A stretch of DNA of 64,000 nucleotides, taken from contig NZ_FMIR01000008.1 in assembly GCF_900095745.1 (NCBI RefSeq), forward strand, positions 62,001 to 126,000, in the 5' to 3' direction. The notes beneath the pieces are model-generated. The model made no database searches. It had not been told where the DNA came from and was given only the letters and a program-made list of their open reading frames with translations. Origin of the DNA: Microbacterium oxydans. Lineage in GTDB: Bacteria > Actinomycetota > Actinomycetes > Actinomycetales > Microbacteriaceae. The first letter of the stretch is position 1, and each line of letters opens with the position of its first letter. The translations under genes were made by a program, and so were the position numbers. Positions 55,378-63,843 of this stretch are shown here, piece by piece.

Positions 55378-56235
55378 TCAGGGAAGAAGCCCCGCACGGC
55401 GCGCTCGGGTGACGGCCGCATGACGCGTGGAAGCGTCGAGTTTCGACATCGCGGTGCCGAGGTACGCCTTGACCGTGCCTTCGCGCAACCCGAGCTGTGC
55501 GGCGATCTCCGCGTTGGTCGATCCCAGCGCGGCGCAGGCGAGCACGTCGGTTTCCCGGCGCGAGAGATGGATGGTCGGCACGGGCCCGGTCGTGGCAGGA
55601 GCCGCATCCCCGGCGAGCGCCACGAGGCGCCGCTCGACCTCGGCGATCCGTGCGCGTATCGCCGCGTCGTCGACCGAGGCCGCGATGCTGCGCAGCTCGG
55701 CGAAGCTCTCCCGGAGCGCCTCACGCTGCGGGGGAGCCACGGTCTCGCTTCCGAGCTGGCTCGTGTCTAGCCGTCGCTGCACCTCGTCGCGGATCCGCAG
55801 TTCATCGGCGACGGACTGGGCCACCTGCATGGCCGGAGCCGTGGTGACACCCCCGACCTGTTCCTCGTCCCATGCGCCGGCGTAGAGCACCCCCCGAGAC
55901 CGGCCGTGGACGACGATCGGGAGGGCAAGGAGCGTACGCAGCCCCTCGCCGAGGACGAAGACGTCGTAGTCGTGGGTGATCTGCTGCGACGATCCGTAGT
56001 CGCTCGTCATCCGTGGGCGCAGTTCCATCATCGCCCGCCCGCCGAGTCCGCGCTCCGGACGCACTCGCAAGCCGTCCAAAGATCGGGTGCGCGCGCCGAC
56101 GATGCTGGTCACGCTCACGACGCCCTCTTCGATGAGGCCGCCGAATGCCACAGGGAAGCGTGTTCGCCGGGCGAGCTCGCGCACCGCATGGGCGACGAGC
56201 TCCGACTCGGAACCGAGAGGGACTGGGGCGCTCAC
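55378..56235 (-). CDS. RamA-like GAF-LuxR transcriptional regulator
   Basis: 285 residues, the size of Corynebacterium RamA (acetate-metabolism regulator). N-terminal GAF-like sensory domain (LARRTRFPVAFGGLIEEGVV, LALPIVVHGRSRGVLYAG), a helical linker, and a C-terminal LuxR HTH (LSRRETDVLACAALGSTNAE, then GTVKAYLGTAMSKL). GTG start. It is divergent from DUF485-actP, which fits control of acetate uptake. Confidence 0.82.
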   Translation of the reverse strand: MSAPVPLGSESELVAHAVRELARRTRFPVAFGGLIEEGVVSVTSIVGARTRSLDGLRVRPERGLGGRAMMELRPRMTSDYGSSQQITHDYDVFVLGEGLRTLLALPIVVHGRSRGVLYAGAWDEEQVGGVTTAPAMQVAQSVADELRIRDEVQRRLDTSQLGSETVAPPQREALRESFAELRSIAASVDDAAIRARIAEVERRLVALAGDAAPATTGPVPTIHLSRRETDVLACAALGSTNAEIAAQLGLREGTVKAYLGTAMSKLDASTRHAAVTRARRAGLLP

Positions 56236-56343
56236 AATTACCTACTTCCGGGGGTGACGACTGTGTTCCCCGTTTCGTAGCGTCGACTTTATCATCCGCG
56301 CAGTTCCGCTGCGCGGGGACCGGACATGTGGCAAGGAGGCCCC
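56224..56343. promoter_or_regulatory. Divergent control region with RamA-type boxes
   Basis: G-stretch boxes CGGGGGT (56249-56255) and TGGGGC (56224-56229, inside the regulator start) fit the short TG4-6C/AC4-5-type motif described for RamA. A hairpin CCGCGCAG/CTGCGCGG (56296-56303 with 56309-56316) lies in the actP leader before AAGGAGG. Such short boxes occur by chance in GC-rich DNA. Confidence 0.35.
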
Positions 56344-56691
56344 ATGAGTGATCAGACGCACGTCGATTCGAACGGTGAGATCGACTACATCGCCGTCGAG
56401 CAGTCTCCACGATTCCAGCGTTTGAAACGGACGCAGAGATCGTTCATCTTTCCGCTCGCCGTGTTCTTCCTGCTGTGGTATTTCGCATATGTGCTTCTTG
56501 CGGCCTTCGCGCCCGAGTTCATGGGACAGCGTGTCTGGGGCGATATCACCATCGGGCTCCTCCTCGGTCTCGGACAGTTCGTCACGACGTTCGGCATAAC
56601 GATGGCGTACGTCTCGTTCGCGAATCGGAAGCTCGACCCATTGGCGACGGAGATCCGTGAAGAACTCGAGAAGGTGCAGGGACACGCATGA
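56344..56691 (+). CDS. DUF485 membrane protein, ActP partner
   Basis: 115 residues. Two TM helices (about 36-58 and 72-98) in the DUF485 pattern: KRTQRSFIFPLAVFFLLWYF and FVTTFGITMAYVSFANRKLD. Overlaps actP in ATGA, as DUF485/yjcH-actP pairs do in many bacteria. Perfect AAGGAGG ribosome-binding site. Confidence 0.92.
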   Translation: MSDQTHVDSNGEIDYIAVEQSPRFQRLKRTQRSFIFPLAVFFLLWYFAYVLLAAFAPEFMGQRVWGDITIGLLLGLGQFVTTFGITMAYVSFANRKLDPLATEIREELEKVQGHA

Positions 56692-58325
56692 GCGCGATCC
56701 GCGCGGCGGTCGATCCGGTCGCTCTCGATATCAACCCCGTCTTCAACATCTCGATCTTCCTGGCTTTCGTCGCGGTGACGCTTTTCATCGTGATCCGCGC
56801 GAGCCGCAACAACAAGACAGCTGCCGACTACTACGCCGCCGGCCGTTCTTTCACGGGACCGCAGAACGGATTCGCCATCGCGGGTGACTATCTGTCCGCG
56901 GCGTCCTTCCTCGGCATCTGCGGCGCCATCGCGATCAACGGCTACGACGGATTCCTCTATTCGATCGGATTCCTGGTGGCCTGGCTCGTCGCGCTGCTGC
57001 TGGTGGCGGAGCTGATGCGCAACACCGGGAAGTTCACGATGGCGGATGTGCTCTCGTTCCGCCTGAAGCAGCGACCGGTGCGGATGGCGGCCGCGATCAC
57101 GACGCTCGCCGTGTGCTTCTTCTATCTGCTGGCGCAGATGGCCGGCGCCGGTGGACTGGTGTCGCTGCTGCTCGGCATCGACGGACGGCTCGGGCAGTCG
57201 ATCGTGATCGCCGTGGTCGGCCTGCTGATGATCGTCTACGTCCTGATCGGCGGAATGAAGGGCACCACCTGGGTGCAGATCGTCAAGGCCGTCCTCCTGA
57301 TCGGCGGCGCCGTCGGCATGACGATCTGGGTGCTCGCGATCAACGGCTTCAGTCTGAACACCCTTCTCGAAGCCGCGGTGGCGAACTCCGACAAGGGGGA
57401 TGCGATCCTGGCTCCGGGACTGCAGTACGGCGCGAACCCGTGGGACTTCCTCTCCCTGGGCATGGCGCTCGTGCTCGGGACCGCCGGCCTGCCGCACGTG
57501 CTCATGCGGTTCTACACCGTGCCGACGGCGAAGGAAGCCCGACGCTCGGTCGTCTGGGCGATCTGGCTCATCGGCGGCTTCTACCTGCTGACCCTCGTGC
57601 TCGGTTACGGCGCCGGCGCACTGGTCGGCGCGGATGTGATCGCGGCCGCTCCCGGCGGCGTGAACTCCGCAGCACCGTTGCTCGCGCTCCGGCTCGGCGG
57701 TCCGGTGCTGCTGGGCTTCATCTCCGCTGTGGCGTTCGCAACGATCCTCGCGGTGGTCGCGGGTCTGACGATCACCGCCGCTGCATCGTTCGCGCATGAC
57801 ATCTACGCCAACGTCATCCAGAAGGGGCGCAAGGATGCTGCCGGCGAGCCGGTCGCCGCCGACCCGAACGGCGAGGTGCGTGTCGCTCGTCGCACGGTGG
57901 TCGTGATCGGCATCCTGGCGATCCTCGGCGGCATCGGAGCGCAGGGGCAGAACATCGCCTTCCTCGTCGCTCTCGCTTTCGCCGTCGCCGCGTCCGCCAA
58001 CCTGCCGACCATCCTCTATTCGCTCTTCTGGCGGCGATTCACGACCAGGGGCGCGGTGTGGAGCATGTACGGCGGGCTCGGGTCGGCGATCCTGCTCATC
58101 GTGCTGTCGCCGGTGTTCTCCGGAACCCCGACATCGATGATCCCCGGGATCGATATCGCCGTGTGGCCGCTGAACAATCCGGGGATCGTCTCGATCCCGC
58201 TGGGCTTCCTTCTCGGCTGGCTCGGAACGGTGACGAGCTCCCGTAAGGAGTCCCCGCAGCTCGCTGCGGAGATGGAGGTGCGTTCCCTCACGGGGTTCGG
58301 GGCGGAGAAGGCGGTCGAGCACTGA
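56688..58325 (+). CDS. actP: Cation/acetate symporter (SSS family)
   Basis: Sodium- or proton-coupled uptake of acetate and other short monocarboxylates; MctC in Corynebacterium. 545 residues, about thirteen TM helices. SSS-family stretches: DYYAAGRSFTGPQNGFAIAG, GDYLSAASFLGICG, FFYLLAQMAGAGGLVSLLLG. Coupled to DUF485. Followed by a strong terminator. Confidence 0.94.
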   Translation: MSAIRAAVDPVALDINPVFNISIFLAFVAVTLFIVIRASRNNKTAADYYAAGRSFTGPQNGFAIAGDYLSAASFLGICGAIAINGYDGFLYSIGFLVAWLVALLLVAELMRNTGKFTMADVLSFRLKQRPVRMAAAITTLAVCFFYLLAQMAGAGGLVSLLLGIDGRLGQSIVIAVVGLLMIVYVLIGGMKGTTWVQIVKAVLLIGGAVGMTIWVLAINGFSLNTLLEAAVANSDKGDAILAPGLQYGANPWDFLSLGMALVLGTAGLPHVLMRFYTVPTAKEARRSVVWAIWLIGGFYLLTLVLGYGAGALVGADVIAAAPGGVNSAAPLLALRLGGPVLLGFISAVAFATILAVVAGLTITAAASFAHDIYANVIQKGRKDAAGEPVAADPNGEVRVARRTVVVIGILAILGGIGAQGQNIAFLVALAFAVAASANLPTILYSLFWRRFTTRGAVWSMYGGLGSAILLIVLSPVFSGTPTSMIPGIDIAVWPLNNPGIVSIPLGFLLGWLGTVTSSRKESPQLAAEMEVRSLTGFGAEKAVEH

Positions 58326-58355
58326 CCGAGGGCTCGTGAGGATCGAACCCAGGCA

Positions 58356-58394
58356 AGACGTGGACCCGGCGGCCTACTCGCCGGGTCCACGTCT
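58356..58394. terminator. 16-bp hairpin terminator after actP
   Basis: AGACGTGGACCCGGCG (58356-58371) and CGCCGGGTCCACGTCT (58379-58394) pair perfectly around a 7-base loop. Serves convergent actP and the alkyltransferase-like gene. Confidence 0.8.
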
Positions 58395-58407
58395 GCGTCT
58401 GCTCCGC

Positions 58408-58920
58408 TCAACCCGCCTCGAGGTCGAGCAGGTATCTCTTGCGCTCGGGGTGCGCGCCGTACTGACCCACACTGCCGTCCGACCGCACGACGCGATGCAC
58501 CGGCACGATGATCGAGAACGGCGTGAGCCGACACGCGGTGCCGACCGCGCGGGCCGCGCCGGGGTGCCCGGCGCGGACGGCCACCTCTCCGTAGCTCATC
58601 GTCTCGCCCCATTCGATCGTGCAGATCGTCTGCAAGGCGCTCAGGTGGAATCCATCCACCAGCCGCCAGTCGAGCCGGACGTGCTGGTCGAAGCGGACCG
58701 GATCACCGTCGAAGTAGTCGGCCAGAAGATGTGCGAGCTCGTCGGCGGCCCCGGGGTCGGGCTCCGGAACAGCGCCCAGCTGCCGCGTGACGCCCTCGAG
58801 GAGCCAGGGCACGAGCGGGTCTTCGGATTCGGAGAGGTCGAATCGCACGATGCCCTCGTCCGAGAACACCGCGAGGGCGTCGCCGAACGGAGTCGGAGCG
58901 AAGTCATAGCGGAAGGTCAT
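58408..58920 (-). CDS. Alkyltransferase-like protein without the catalytic cysteine
   Basis: 170 residues with the full O6-alkylguanine-DNA alkyltransferase (Ogt/MGMT) layout: an N-terminal ribonuclease-like part, then the DNA-binding HTH (TIEWGETMSYGEVAVRAGHP, GAARAVGTACRLTPFSIIVP). The acceptor motif PCHRV reads PVHRV (Val141, codon GTG). Known ATL proteins have PWHRV and act by binding alkylated bases and recruiting excision repair. Here the substituent is Val and the usual Asn of the preceding loop is also missing, so it cannot transfer alkyl groups and may flag lesions or have another DNA-binding role. Confidence 0.85.
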   Translation of the reverse strand: MTFRYDFAPTPFGDALAVFSDEGIVRFDLSESEDPLVPWLLEGVTRQLGAVPEPDPGAADELAHLLADYFDGDPVRFDQHVRLDWRLVDGFHLSALQTICTIEWGETMSYGEVAVRAGHPGAARAVGTACRLTPFSIIVPVHRVVRSDGSVGQYGAHPERKRYLLDLEAG

Positions 58921-59098
58921 GCGACCATCCTGACCGGCATCGCCGTCCGGGGAGCACCAGCCTCCCGGGCGGGGTGGAGAACGTGACGGTCATCGCCACC
59001 GGGCAGGAGGAGTGCGGATCGGCTCTCGGAGGCGGATATTCGGCGGAAACCCGCCTGGGATACCCCAGCTCGCCCGGTCTCGCGCCTAGGGTGTCATT

Positions 59099-62000
59099 GT
59101 GTGGCGACGTGAAGACAAGACTGCGGAGAACACAGCGGCAGACGCTGCTGTGGCCATCGGCGATCTGCACGAGCCCACGACCGGCGTCGACATCGCCCAT
59201 GCCGCTGAGGCTGAGCGCACCCGGCTGAGGGCGGAAGCGGCCGACCTCGGCGGCCCCTCTCCGCTGGTGAGCTTCCGCGACAGCCCGGAATCGGGCATCG
59301 ACATCTCCAAGGCCCATCCCGGCAGCCTGCCGCAGTTCATCACCGGAAAATCGACCCTTCTGTCGAACCTCTTCCGCGACGAGGTGGGTCTGCGCACCGC
59401 ACGGCTGGCCGCCGAACGGATCACCGCGAAGAACACCGAACTGCGCACCGTCCGTGGCATCGAGGCCGTGCACCTGGCCGTCGGAGTCGCCCGGTGGCGC
59501 ATCGGCGGAGCGGGCTTCGCCGCGCCGGTGCTGCTGCGGCCGCTGGCGATCCGGCGGCATCACTCCGACTTCGAACTCAAGCTCCAGGGCGCGTTCGAGG
59601 TCAACCCCGAACTCGTCCGCATCGCCCGTGATCACTTCGGCCTGTCCATCGATGCCGCGTCCCTCGCAGCGCTCGCCTACGACGGCGGGATCTTCAAGCC
59701 GCAGCCGGTCATCGACAACCTGCGCGTGATGACCCGCTCGATCGACACCTTCTCTGTCGAACCGCGGCTGGTGGTGTCGACCTTCGCCGACGTCTCCGGA
59801 GCGATGTCGCGCGACGCCGGCAGCCTCGATCACGCGCTCCTCAACGCGCTGGGCGGCCATGTGGGTGACCGCGAGCGTGTGACAGCACCTCGGGCCACGC
59901 CACACCACACCGGACCCGACGATCGGGCTCCCGCCTCGGACAATCTCCTGCTCGACGCGGACGCCGAGCAGGAGGCCGTTCTCGCGCGCATCGCCGCCGG
60001 ACACTCGCTCACCGTGGCGACGCTCCCCGGCACGGGCGGGACGCAGACGGTGATCAACGCGCTCGGCGAACTGGTCCGCGGCGGCAAGCGCGTGCTCGTG
60101 GTCTCGGCGCGTCGTTCGACGCTCGACGGCGTTCGTCACCGGCTCGCGGGTATCGGGCTCGACAGCCTGGCGATCTCGCCGGCCAGCGTGCGTCGCGACC
60201 TGGTCAGGGCGATCGGGCGCAACGAGAAGGCGTCGGCACCCAAGGTCGGCGAGGTCGACGACGCGCTGGTCCGCCTCCGGACCGTCCTGCGCGACTACCG
60301 CCAGGCGCTCACGGCTCCCATCGCCGGGGTGGACGCCTCGGTGCTCGACGCGACCCGCCAGCTCACCAGACTTGCGTCGCTGCCGGTGCCGCCGTCCACC
60401 ACCGCCCGGCTCGGCACCGACGCGCTTCGCCGGCTCGCGGCGGATCGCAGCGAGGCGGCAGAAGCTCTCGCTCAGGCCGCGCGTCTCGGCGAGTTCCGCT
60501 TCGGTCCGAACGATTCGCCGTGGTACGGCGTGACCTTCGCGAGCACCGAAGCGGCCAGAGCTGCGCACGAGCTGGCCGGTCGACTGCACTCGGACAGCAT
60601 CCCCACTCTTCTCGAGCGCGGCTACGAACTGATCGCCCAGACGCACATGCGCCCCTTCGCGACGATCGACGAGCTCGGCGAGTACCTGCGTCTGCTGCAG
60701 GGCATCCGCGATTCGCTCGACCGCTTCAGCCCCACGGTCTTCGAGCGGCCGTTGGGCGAGCTCATCCAGGCGCACGGCTCCCGTCGCGACGCCCCCGGCC
60801 TCTCCGGAGCGAACCGGCGGCGGCTGCGGCGTCTGGCGAAGGAATACGTGCGTCCGGGCGTCCACGTCACCGAGATGCATGAGGCGCTGCTGCGGATCCA
60901 GACTCAGCGCACCCAGTGGCAGCGGTACGTCGAGGCGGGGGCCGCGCCGGAGATCCCGCTCGGTCTCGCCGACGTGTACGTGGCCTGGCAGCGGGCCGAG
61001 GCGGAGCTCGCCGAACTGGATGCCGCGCTGGGCCGCCGCGAGCCGCTGGCGTCGCTCCCTGTCGCACGACTCGTCCGCACTCTTGCCGGGCTCGCCGCCA
61101 AGTCCGACGTGTTCGAGAACCTCGTGGAGCGGGCTCAGCTGCGCGATCGACTCGCACTCCTCGGACTCGAGCCGCTGCTCGCAGAACTCTCGGTGCGGCA
61201 TGTGTCCGAGTCGCAGGTGGGGGAGGAGCTCGAGTTCGCCTGGTGGCAGTCGCTCCTCGAGCGCGCACTGCAGGACAATCGCGCACTCCTCGGTGCGAAC
61301 ACCGCCGTCGTCGACCGTCTCGAACGTGACTTCCGGCTGGTGGACGAGGCGCACGCCGCGATGGCGGGCCCGCTCCTCGCCTGGCAGCTCGCCAACCAGT
61401 GGCGGATCGCGATCGTCGACGAACCCCAGCAGTCGCAGCATCTCCGCCGTGCGCTGACCCAACCCGCCGCGACCACGGCACAGGTCGTCAGCGCCGCGCC
61501 GACGCTCGTCGACGTGCTCGCGCCCGTCTGGATCTCTTCCCCCTACCTCGTGCCCGAGATCCCGGAGTCGGTCGAGTTCGACACCGTCCTCCTCGTCGAT
61601 GCCGCAGCGATCAACCTGGCCGAGGCCGCACCGGCGATCTGTCGCGCGCGCCAGGTCGTCGCGTTCGGCGATCCGGTCACGCAGCGTCCCACTCCGTTCC
61701 ATATCGCCGTCGATCCGGAGGATGCCTGGGAGGCCGAGGTGCCGTTCGACGACGTCTCGGTGTTCGAGCGTCTGTCCGAGCTCCTGCCCGTCATGACTCT
61801 GACGCGCAGCTATCGCGCCGGTGGCGAGGATCTCGCCGAGCTCATCAACGATGCGTTCTACGGCGGCGAGATCGTCTCCCTGCCGTGGGCGGGCTCCTAT
61901 CTCGGTCGCGGCAGCCTCACGGTCGACTACGTCGAGGGCGGGACGGGGACCCCTGATCCGGTGTCCGGTGCGGTCGAGAGCCCCGATGCCGAAGTCGCGC

Positions 62001-62818
62001 GCGTGGTGACCCTGGTGGTCGAGCACGCCGTGCACCGGCCATCCGAATCCCTCATGGTGGTCACCGCCAGCGCACGACATGCCGAGCGGGTACGGGCCGC
62101 GGTCACCTCGGCTTTCGCCGGGCGTTCCGACGTGGCGGACTTCGTCGGCCGCGACACGGCAGAACCGTTCGCCGTCCTGACCCTCGAGGAGTCCGTGGCG
62201 GAGAGTCGCGATCGGGTGATCTTCTCCCTCGGCTTCGGTCTCACCAAGCATGGCCGCGTCCTGAGCGACTTCGGCGACCTCTCCACGCCCGACGGCGAGC
62301 GTCTGCTCACGGTCGGCATGACCCGAGCCCGCCGTTCGATGGTGCTCGTCTCGTCGATCCGACCCTCTTCCTTCGACGACGGGCGCCTCGAGCACGGAGC
62401 AGCCACGCTCATGTCGATCCTCGGCGGGCTCGCCGCCCGGGGCAGGGATGCGCGGCTCGAGGATTTGGCCGACCCGCTCACTCTTGCACTGGCCAGAGAA
62501 CTGCGGCGGCTCGGCGCCTCCGTCGATGTCGACTACCGCGGACTGCTTCCGCTGGTCGCGCAGCACAGCGGCAAGGCGGTCGTGATCGAACCCGACCCGG
62601 AGTCGCGTGGCGAGTCCCTGCGCGAAACGCTGCGACTGCGGCCGCACGTGCTCCGTCGCCTCGGCTGGCACTACGTGCGCGTGCACGCGTTCGATCTCTA
62701 CAGCGATCCGGCGACCGTCGCGACGCGCATCGCCGCTGTGCTGGGCATCTCCGACACCGTGCCGCGCGCCGAGAACGACACGCAGCCGCTCGATATCGCC
62801 GACACCCCGAATGACTGA
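59099..62818 (+). CDS. Degenerate SF1/DUF4011-type helicase-like protein
   Basis: 1239 residues. The N-terminal region (about 130-240) resembles the scaffold before SF1 helicase-nuclease ATPase domains (VARWRIGGAGFAAPVLLRPL, FSVEPRLVVSTFADVSGAM). The ATPase core is recognisable but altered: Walker A reads ATLPGTGGTQT, with Gly314 for the catalytic Lys; Walker B reads VLLVDAAAIN, with Ala835 for Glu; motif III (GDPVTQRPT), motif IV (LTRSYRAGGEDLAELINDAF) and a GMTRARRSMVL segment remain. A C-terminal Vsr-like domain (about 1130-1225, HVLRRLGWHYVRVHAFDLYS) seems to have lost part of its acidic site. GTG start 7 bases after TAGGGT. Probably a DNA-binding pseudo-helicase. Confidence 0.8.
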   Translation: MWRREDKTAENTAADAAVAIGDLHEPTTGVDIAHAAEAERTRLRAEAADLGGPSPLVSFRDSPESGIDISKAHPGSLPQFITGKSTLLSNLFRDEVGLRTARLAAERITAKNTELRTVRGIEAVHLAVGVARWRIGGAGFAAPVLLRPLAIRRHHSDFELKLQGAFEVNPELVRIARDHFGLSIDAASLAALAYDGGIFKPQPVIDNLRVMTRSIDTFSVEPRLVVSTFADVSGAMSRDAGSLDHALLNALGGHVGDRERVTAPRATPHHTGPDDRAPASDNLLLDADAEQEAVLARIAAGHSLTVATLPGTGGTQTVINALGELVRGGKRVLVVSARRSTLDGVRHRLAGIGLDSLAISPASVRRDLVRAIGRNEKASAPKVGEVDDALVRLRTVLRDYRQALTAPIAGVDASVLDATRQLTRLASLPVPPSTTARLGTDALRRLAADRSEAAEALAQAARLGEFRFGPNDSPWYGVTFASTEAARAAHELAGRLHSDSIPTLLERGYELIAQTHMRPFATIDELGEYLRLLQGIRDSLDRFSPTVFERPLGELIQAHGSRRDAPGLSGANRRRLRRLAKEYVRPGVHVTEMHEALLRIQTQRTQWQRYVEAGAAPEIPLGLADVYVAWQRAEAELAELDAALGRREPLASLPVARLVRTLAGLAAKSDVFENLVERAQLRDRLALLGLEPLLAELSVRHVSESQVGEELEFAWWQSLLERALQDNRALLGANTAVVDRLERDFRLVDEAHAAMAGPLLAWQLANQWRIAIVDEPQQSQHLRRALTQPAATTAQVVSAAPTLVDVLAPVWISSPYLVPEIPESVEFDTVLLVDAAAINLAEAAPAICRARQVVAFGDPVTQRPTPFHIAVDPEDAWEAEVPFDDVSVFERLSELLPVMTLTRSYRAGGEDLAELINDAFYGGEIVSLPWAGSYLGRGSLTVDYVEGGTGTPDPVSGAVESPDAEVARVVTLVVEHAVHRPSESLMVVTASARHAERVRAAVTSAFAGRSDVADFVGRDTAEPFAVLTLEESVAESRDRVIFSLGFGLTKHGRVLSDFGDLSTPDGERLLTVGMTRARRSMVLVSSIRPSSFDDGRLEHGAATLMSILGGLAARGRDARLEDLADPLTLALARELRRLGASVDVDYRGLLPLVAQHSGKAVVIEPDPESRGESLRETLRLRPHVLRRLGWHYVRVHAFDLYSDPATVATRIAAVLGISDTVPRAENDTQPLDIADTPND

Positions 62819-63017
62819 CCAGGTCGACCCCGATGCTCCGCGTCAACGTGTGGTGCGGGTCGCGGGATCGCGTCGTGCCCGACTGACTCCGGTGCCCGGA
62901 AGCGACCCGGCCCCGGAGACCGGGACCGACCAGCCGTCGCCTCCGCGTGCCCGGCCCCAGGGCGCGAAGGGCCCGAACGACGATCAGCTCATCCAGGACG
63001 TGCCCCCGCACTACTGA
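62811..63017 (+). CDS. Small basic-to-acidic hypothetical protein
   Basis: 68 residues, unrecognised. N-terminal VVRVAGSRRARLTPVPG is basic; the middle is Pro-rich; it ends GPNDDQLIQDVPPHY, a C-terminal motif of the N-D-x-L-x-x-D-x-P-P-H-aromatic kind seen on various actinobacterial small proteins. The ATG lies 8 bases inside the helicase-like gene, suggesting translational coupling and a partner role. Confidence 0.6.
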   Translation: MTDQVDPDAPRQRVVRVAGSRRARLTPVPGSDPAPETGTDQPSPPRARPQGAKGPNDDQLIQDVPPHY

Positions 63018-63046
63018 TCGTTCGTCACGAACCGCGGCGAAAGGAA

Positions 63047-63082
63047 AGACGCACGATCCCTCCGAAGAGGAATCGTGCGTCT
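63047..63082. terminator. Hairpin terminator between the helicase operon and mscL
   Basis: AGACGCACGATCCCTC (63047-63062) pairs with GAGGAATCGTGCGTCT (63067-63082), 15 of 16 positions, around a CGAA loop. Convergent genes on both sides. Confidence 0.75.
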
Positions 63083-63108
63083 CGTGTCTGAGCGTCGGGC
63101 GTCGGGCG

Positions 63109-63531
63109 TCAGGCGCCGCGCTGAGCCTTGAGCAGGTCGCGGATCTCGACCAGCAACTCGGCCTCGGTCGCTGCGGCCGGCTCTTCCTCGGGCTCTTCGG
63201 CCGGCGTGCCCTTGCGAGCCTCGACGTGCGCCTTGAAGGTGTTCATCGGCAGCACGAAGACGAAGTAGACGACCACGGCGACGGCGAGGAAGCTGATGAT
63301 CGCCGAGATCAGGTCACCGATCGGGAACGTGACCTTGTCGCCGTAGATATTCGTGATCTGCGGCCCGAAGCCGCCCATCGAGTCGGCCTTGAAGAAGAGC
63401 GAGATGAGCGGTGTGATGATGCTGGACACGACCGCGTTGACGATCGAGGTGAATGCTGCGCCGATGACGACCGCGACCGCGAGGTCGATGACGTTGCCGC
63501 GCAGGATGAAGTCCTTGAACCCCTTGAGCAT
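63109..63531 (-). CDS. mscL: Large-conductance mechanosensitive channel
   Basis: Pentameric emergency-release channel for hypo-osmotic shock. 140 residues. N-terminal helix and TM1 read MLKGFKDFILRGNVIDLAVA then VVIGAAFTSIVNAVVSSIIT. TM2 is LISAIISFLAVAVVVYFVFV. The C-terminal bundle (ELLVEIRDLLKAQ) follows an acidic linker (AEEPEEEPAA). Confidence 0.97.
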   Translation of the reverse strand: MLKGFKDFILRGNVIDLAVAVVIGAAFTSIVNAVVSSIITPLISLFFKADSMGGFGPQITNIYGDKVTFPIGDLISAIISFLAVAVVVYFVFVLPMNTFKAHVEARKGTPAEEPEEEPAAATEAELLVEIRDLLKAQRGA

Positions 63532-63555
63532 GGGAACCCCCAGTAGATCAGGGCC

Positions 63556-63828
63556 TCACGAAGAGGCCGGAGTCGACGCAGCCGCCGGTTTGGCGCTCGT
63601 CGTCGATTCCGTCTTCGATGATGCCGAAGCATCCGAGGATCCCCCGGATTTGGCGCGCGAGTCCGTGCGATAGAAGCCGGATCCGTTGAAGGTGACGCCG
63701 ATCGAGCCGTACTGCTTGCGTAGCTGGCCGCCGCACTCGGGGCACACCGTCAGGGCGTCATCCGCGAAGCTCTGCACGGCGTCGAACTTGTGTCCGCACG
63801 ATGTGCAGGCATAGGCGTAGGTGGGCAT
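63556..63828 (-). CDS. FmdB-type zinc-ribbon protein
   Basis: 90 residues. The N-terminal zinc ribbon has CTSCGHKFD and CPECGGQLRKQ, with a GFYRTD stretch after it. The C-terminal half is a Ser/Ala/Thr-rich low-complexity tail. Function of the family is unclear. 24 bases downstream lies mscL on the same strand; the order 5-FCL, FmdB, MscL is common in Actinobacteria. Confidence 0.9.
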   Translation of the reverse strand: MPTYAYACTSCGHKFDAVQSFADDALTVCPECGGQLRKQYGSIGVTFNGSGFYRTDSRAKSGGSSDASASSKTESTTSAKPAAASTPASS

Positions 63829-63843
63829 GGGGGTCCTTGCAGG

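Noticed and set aside
58904..62686. 1260-codon open frame on the minus strand opposite the helicase-like gene
   Set aside because: Mirror-frame artefact of high-GC codon usage; it lacks any recognisable domain and the plus-strand gene has clear helicase motifs.
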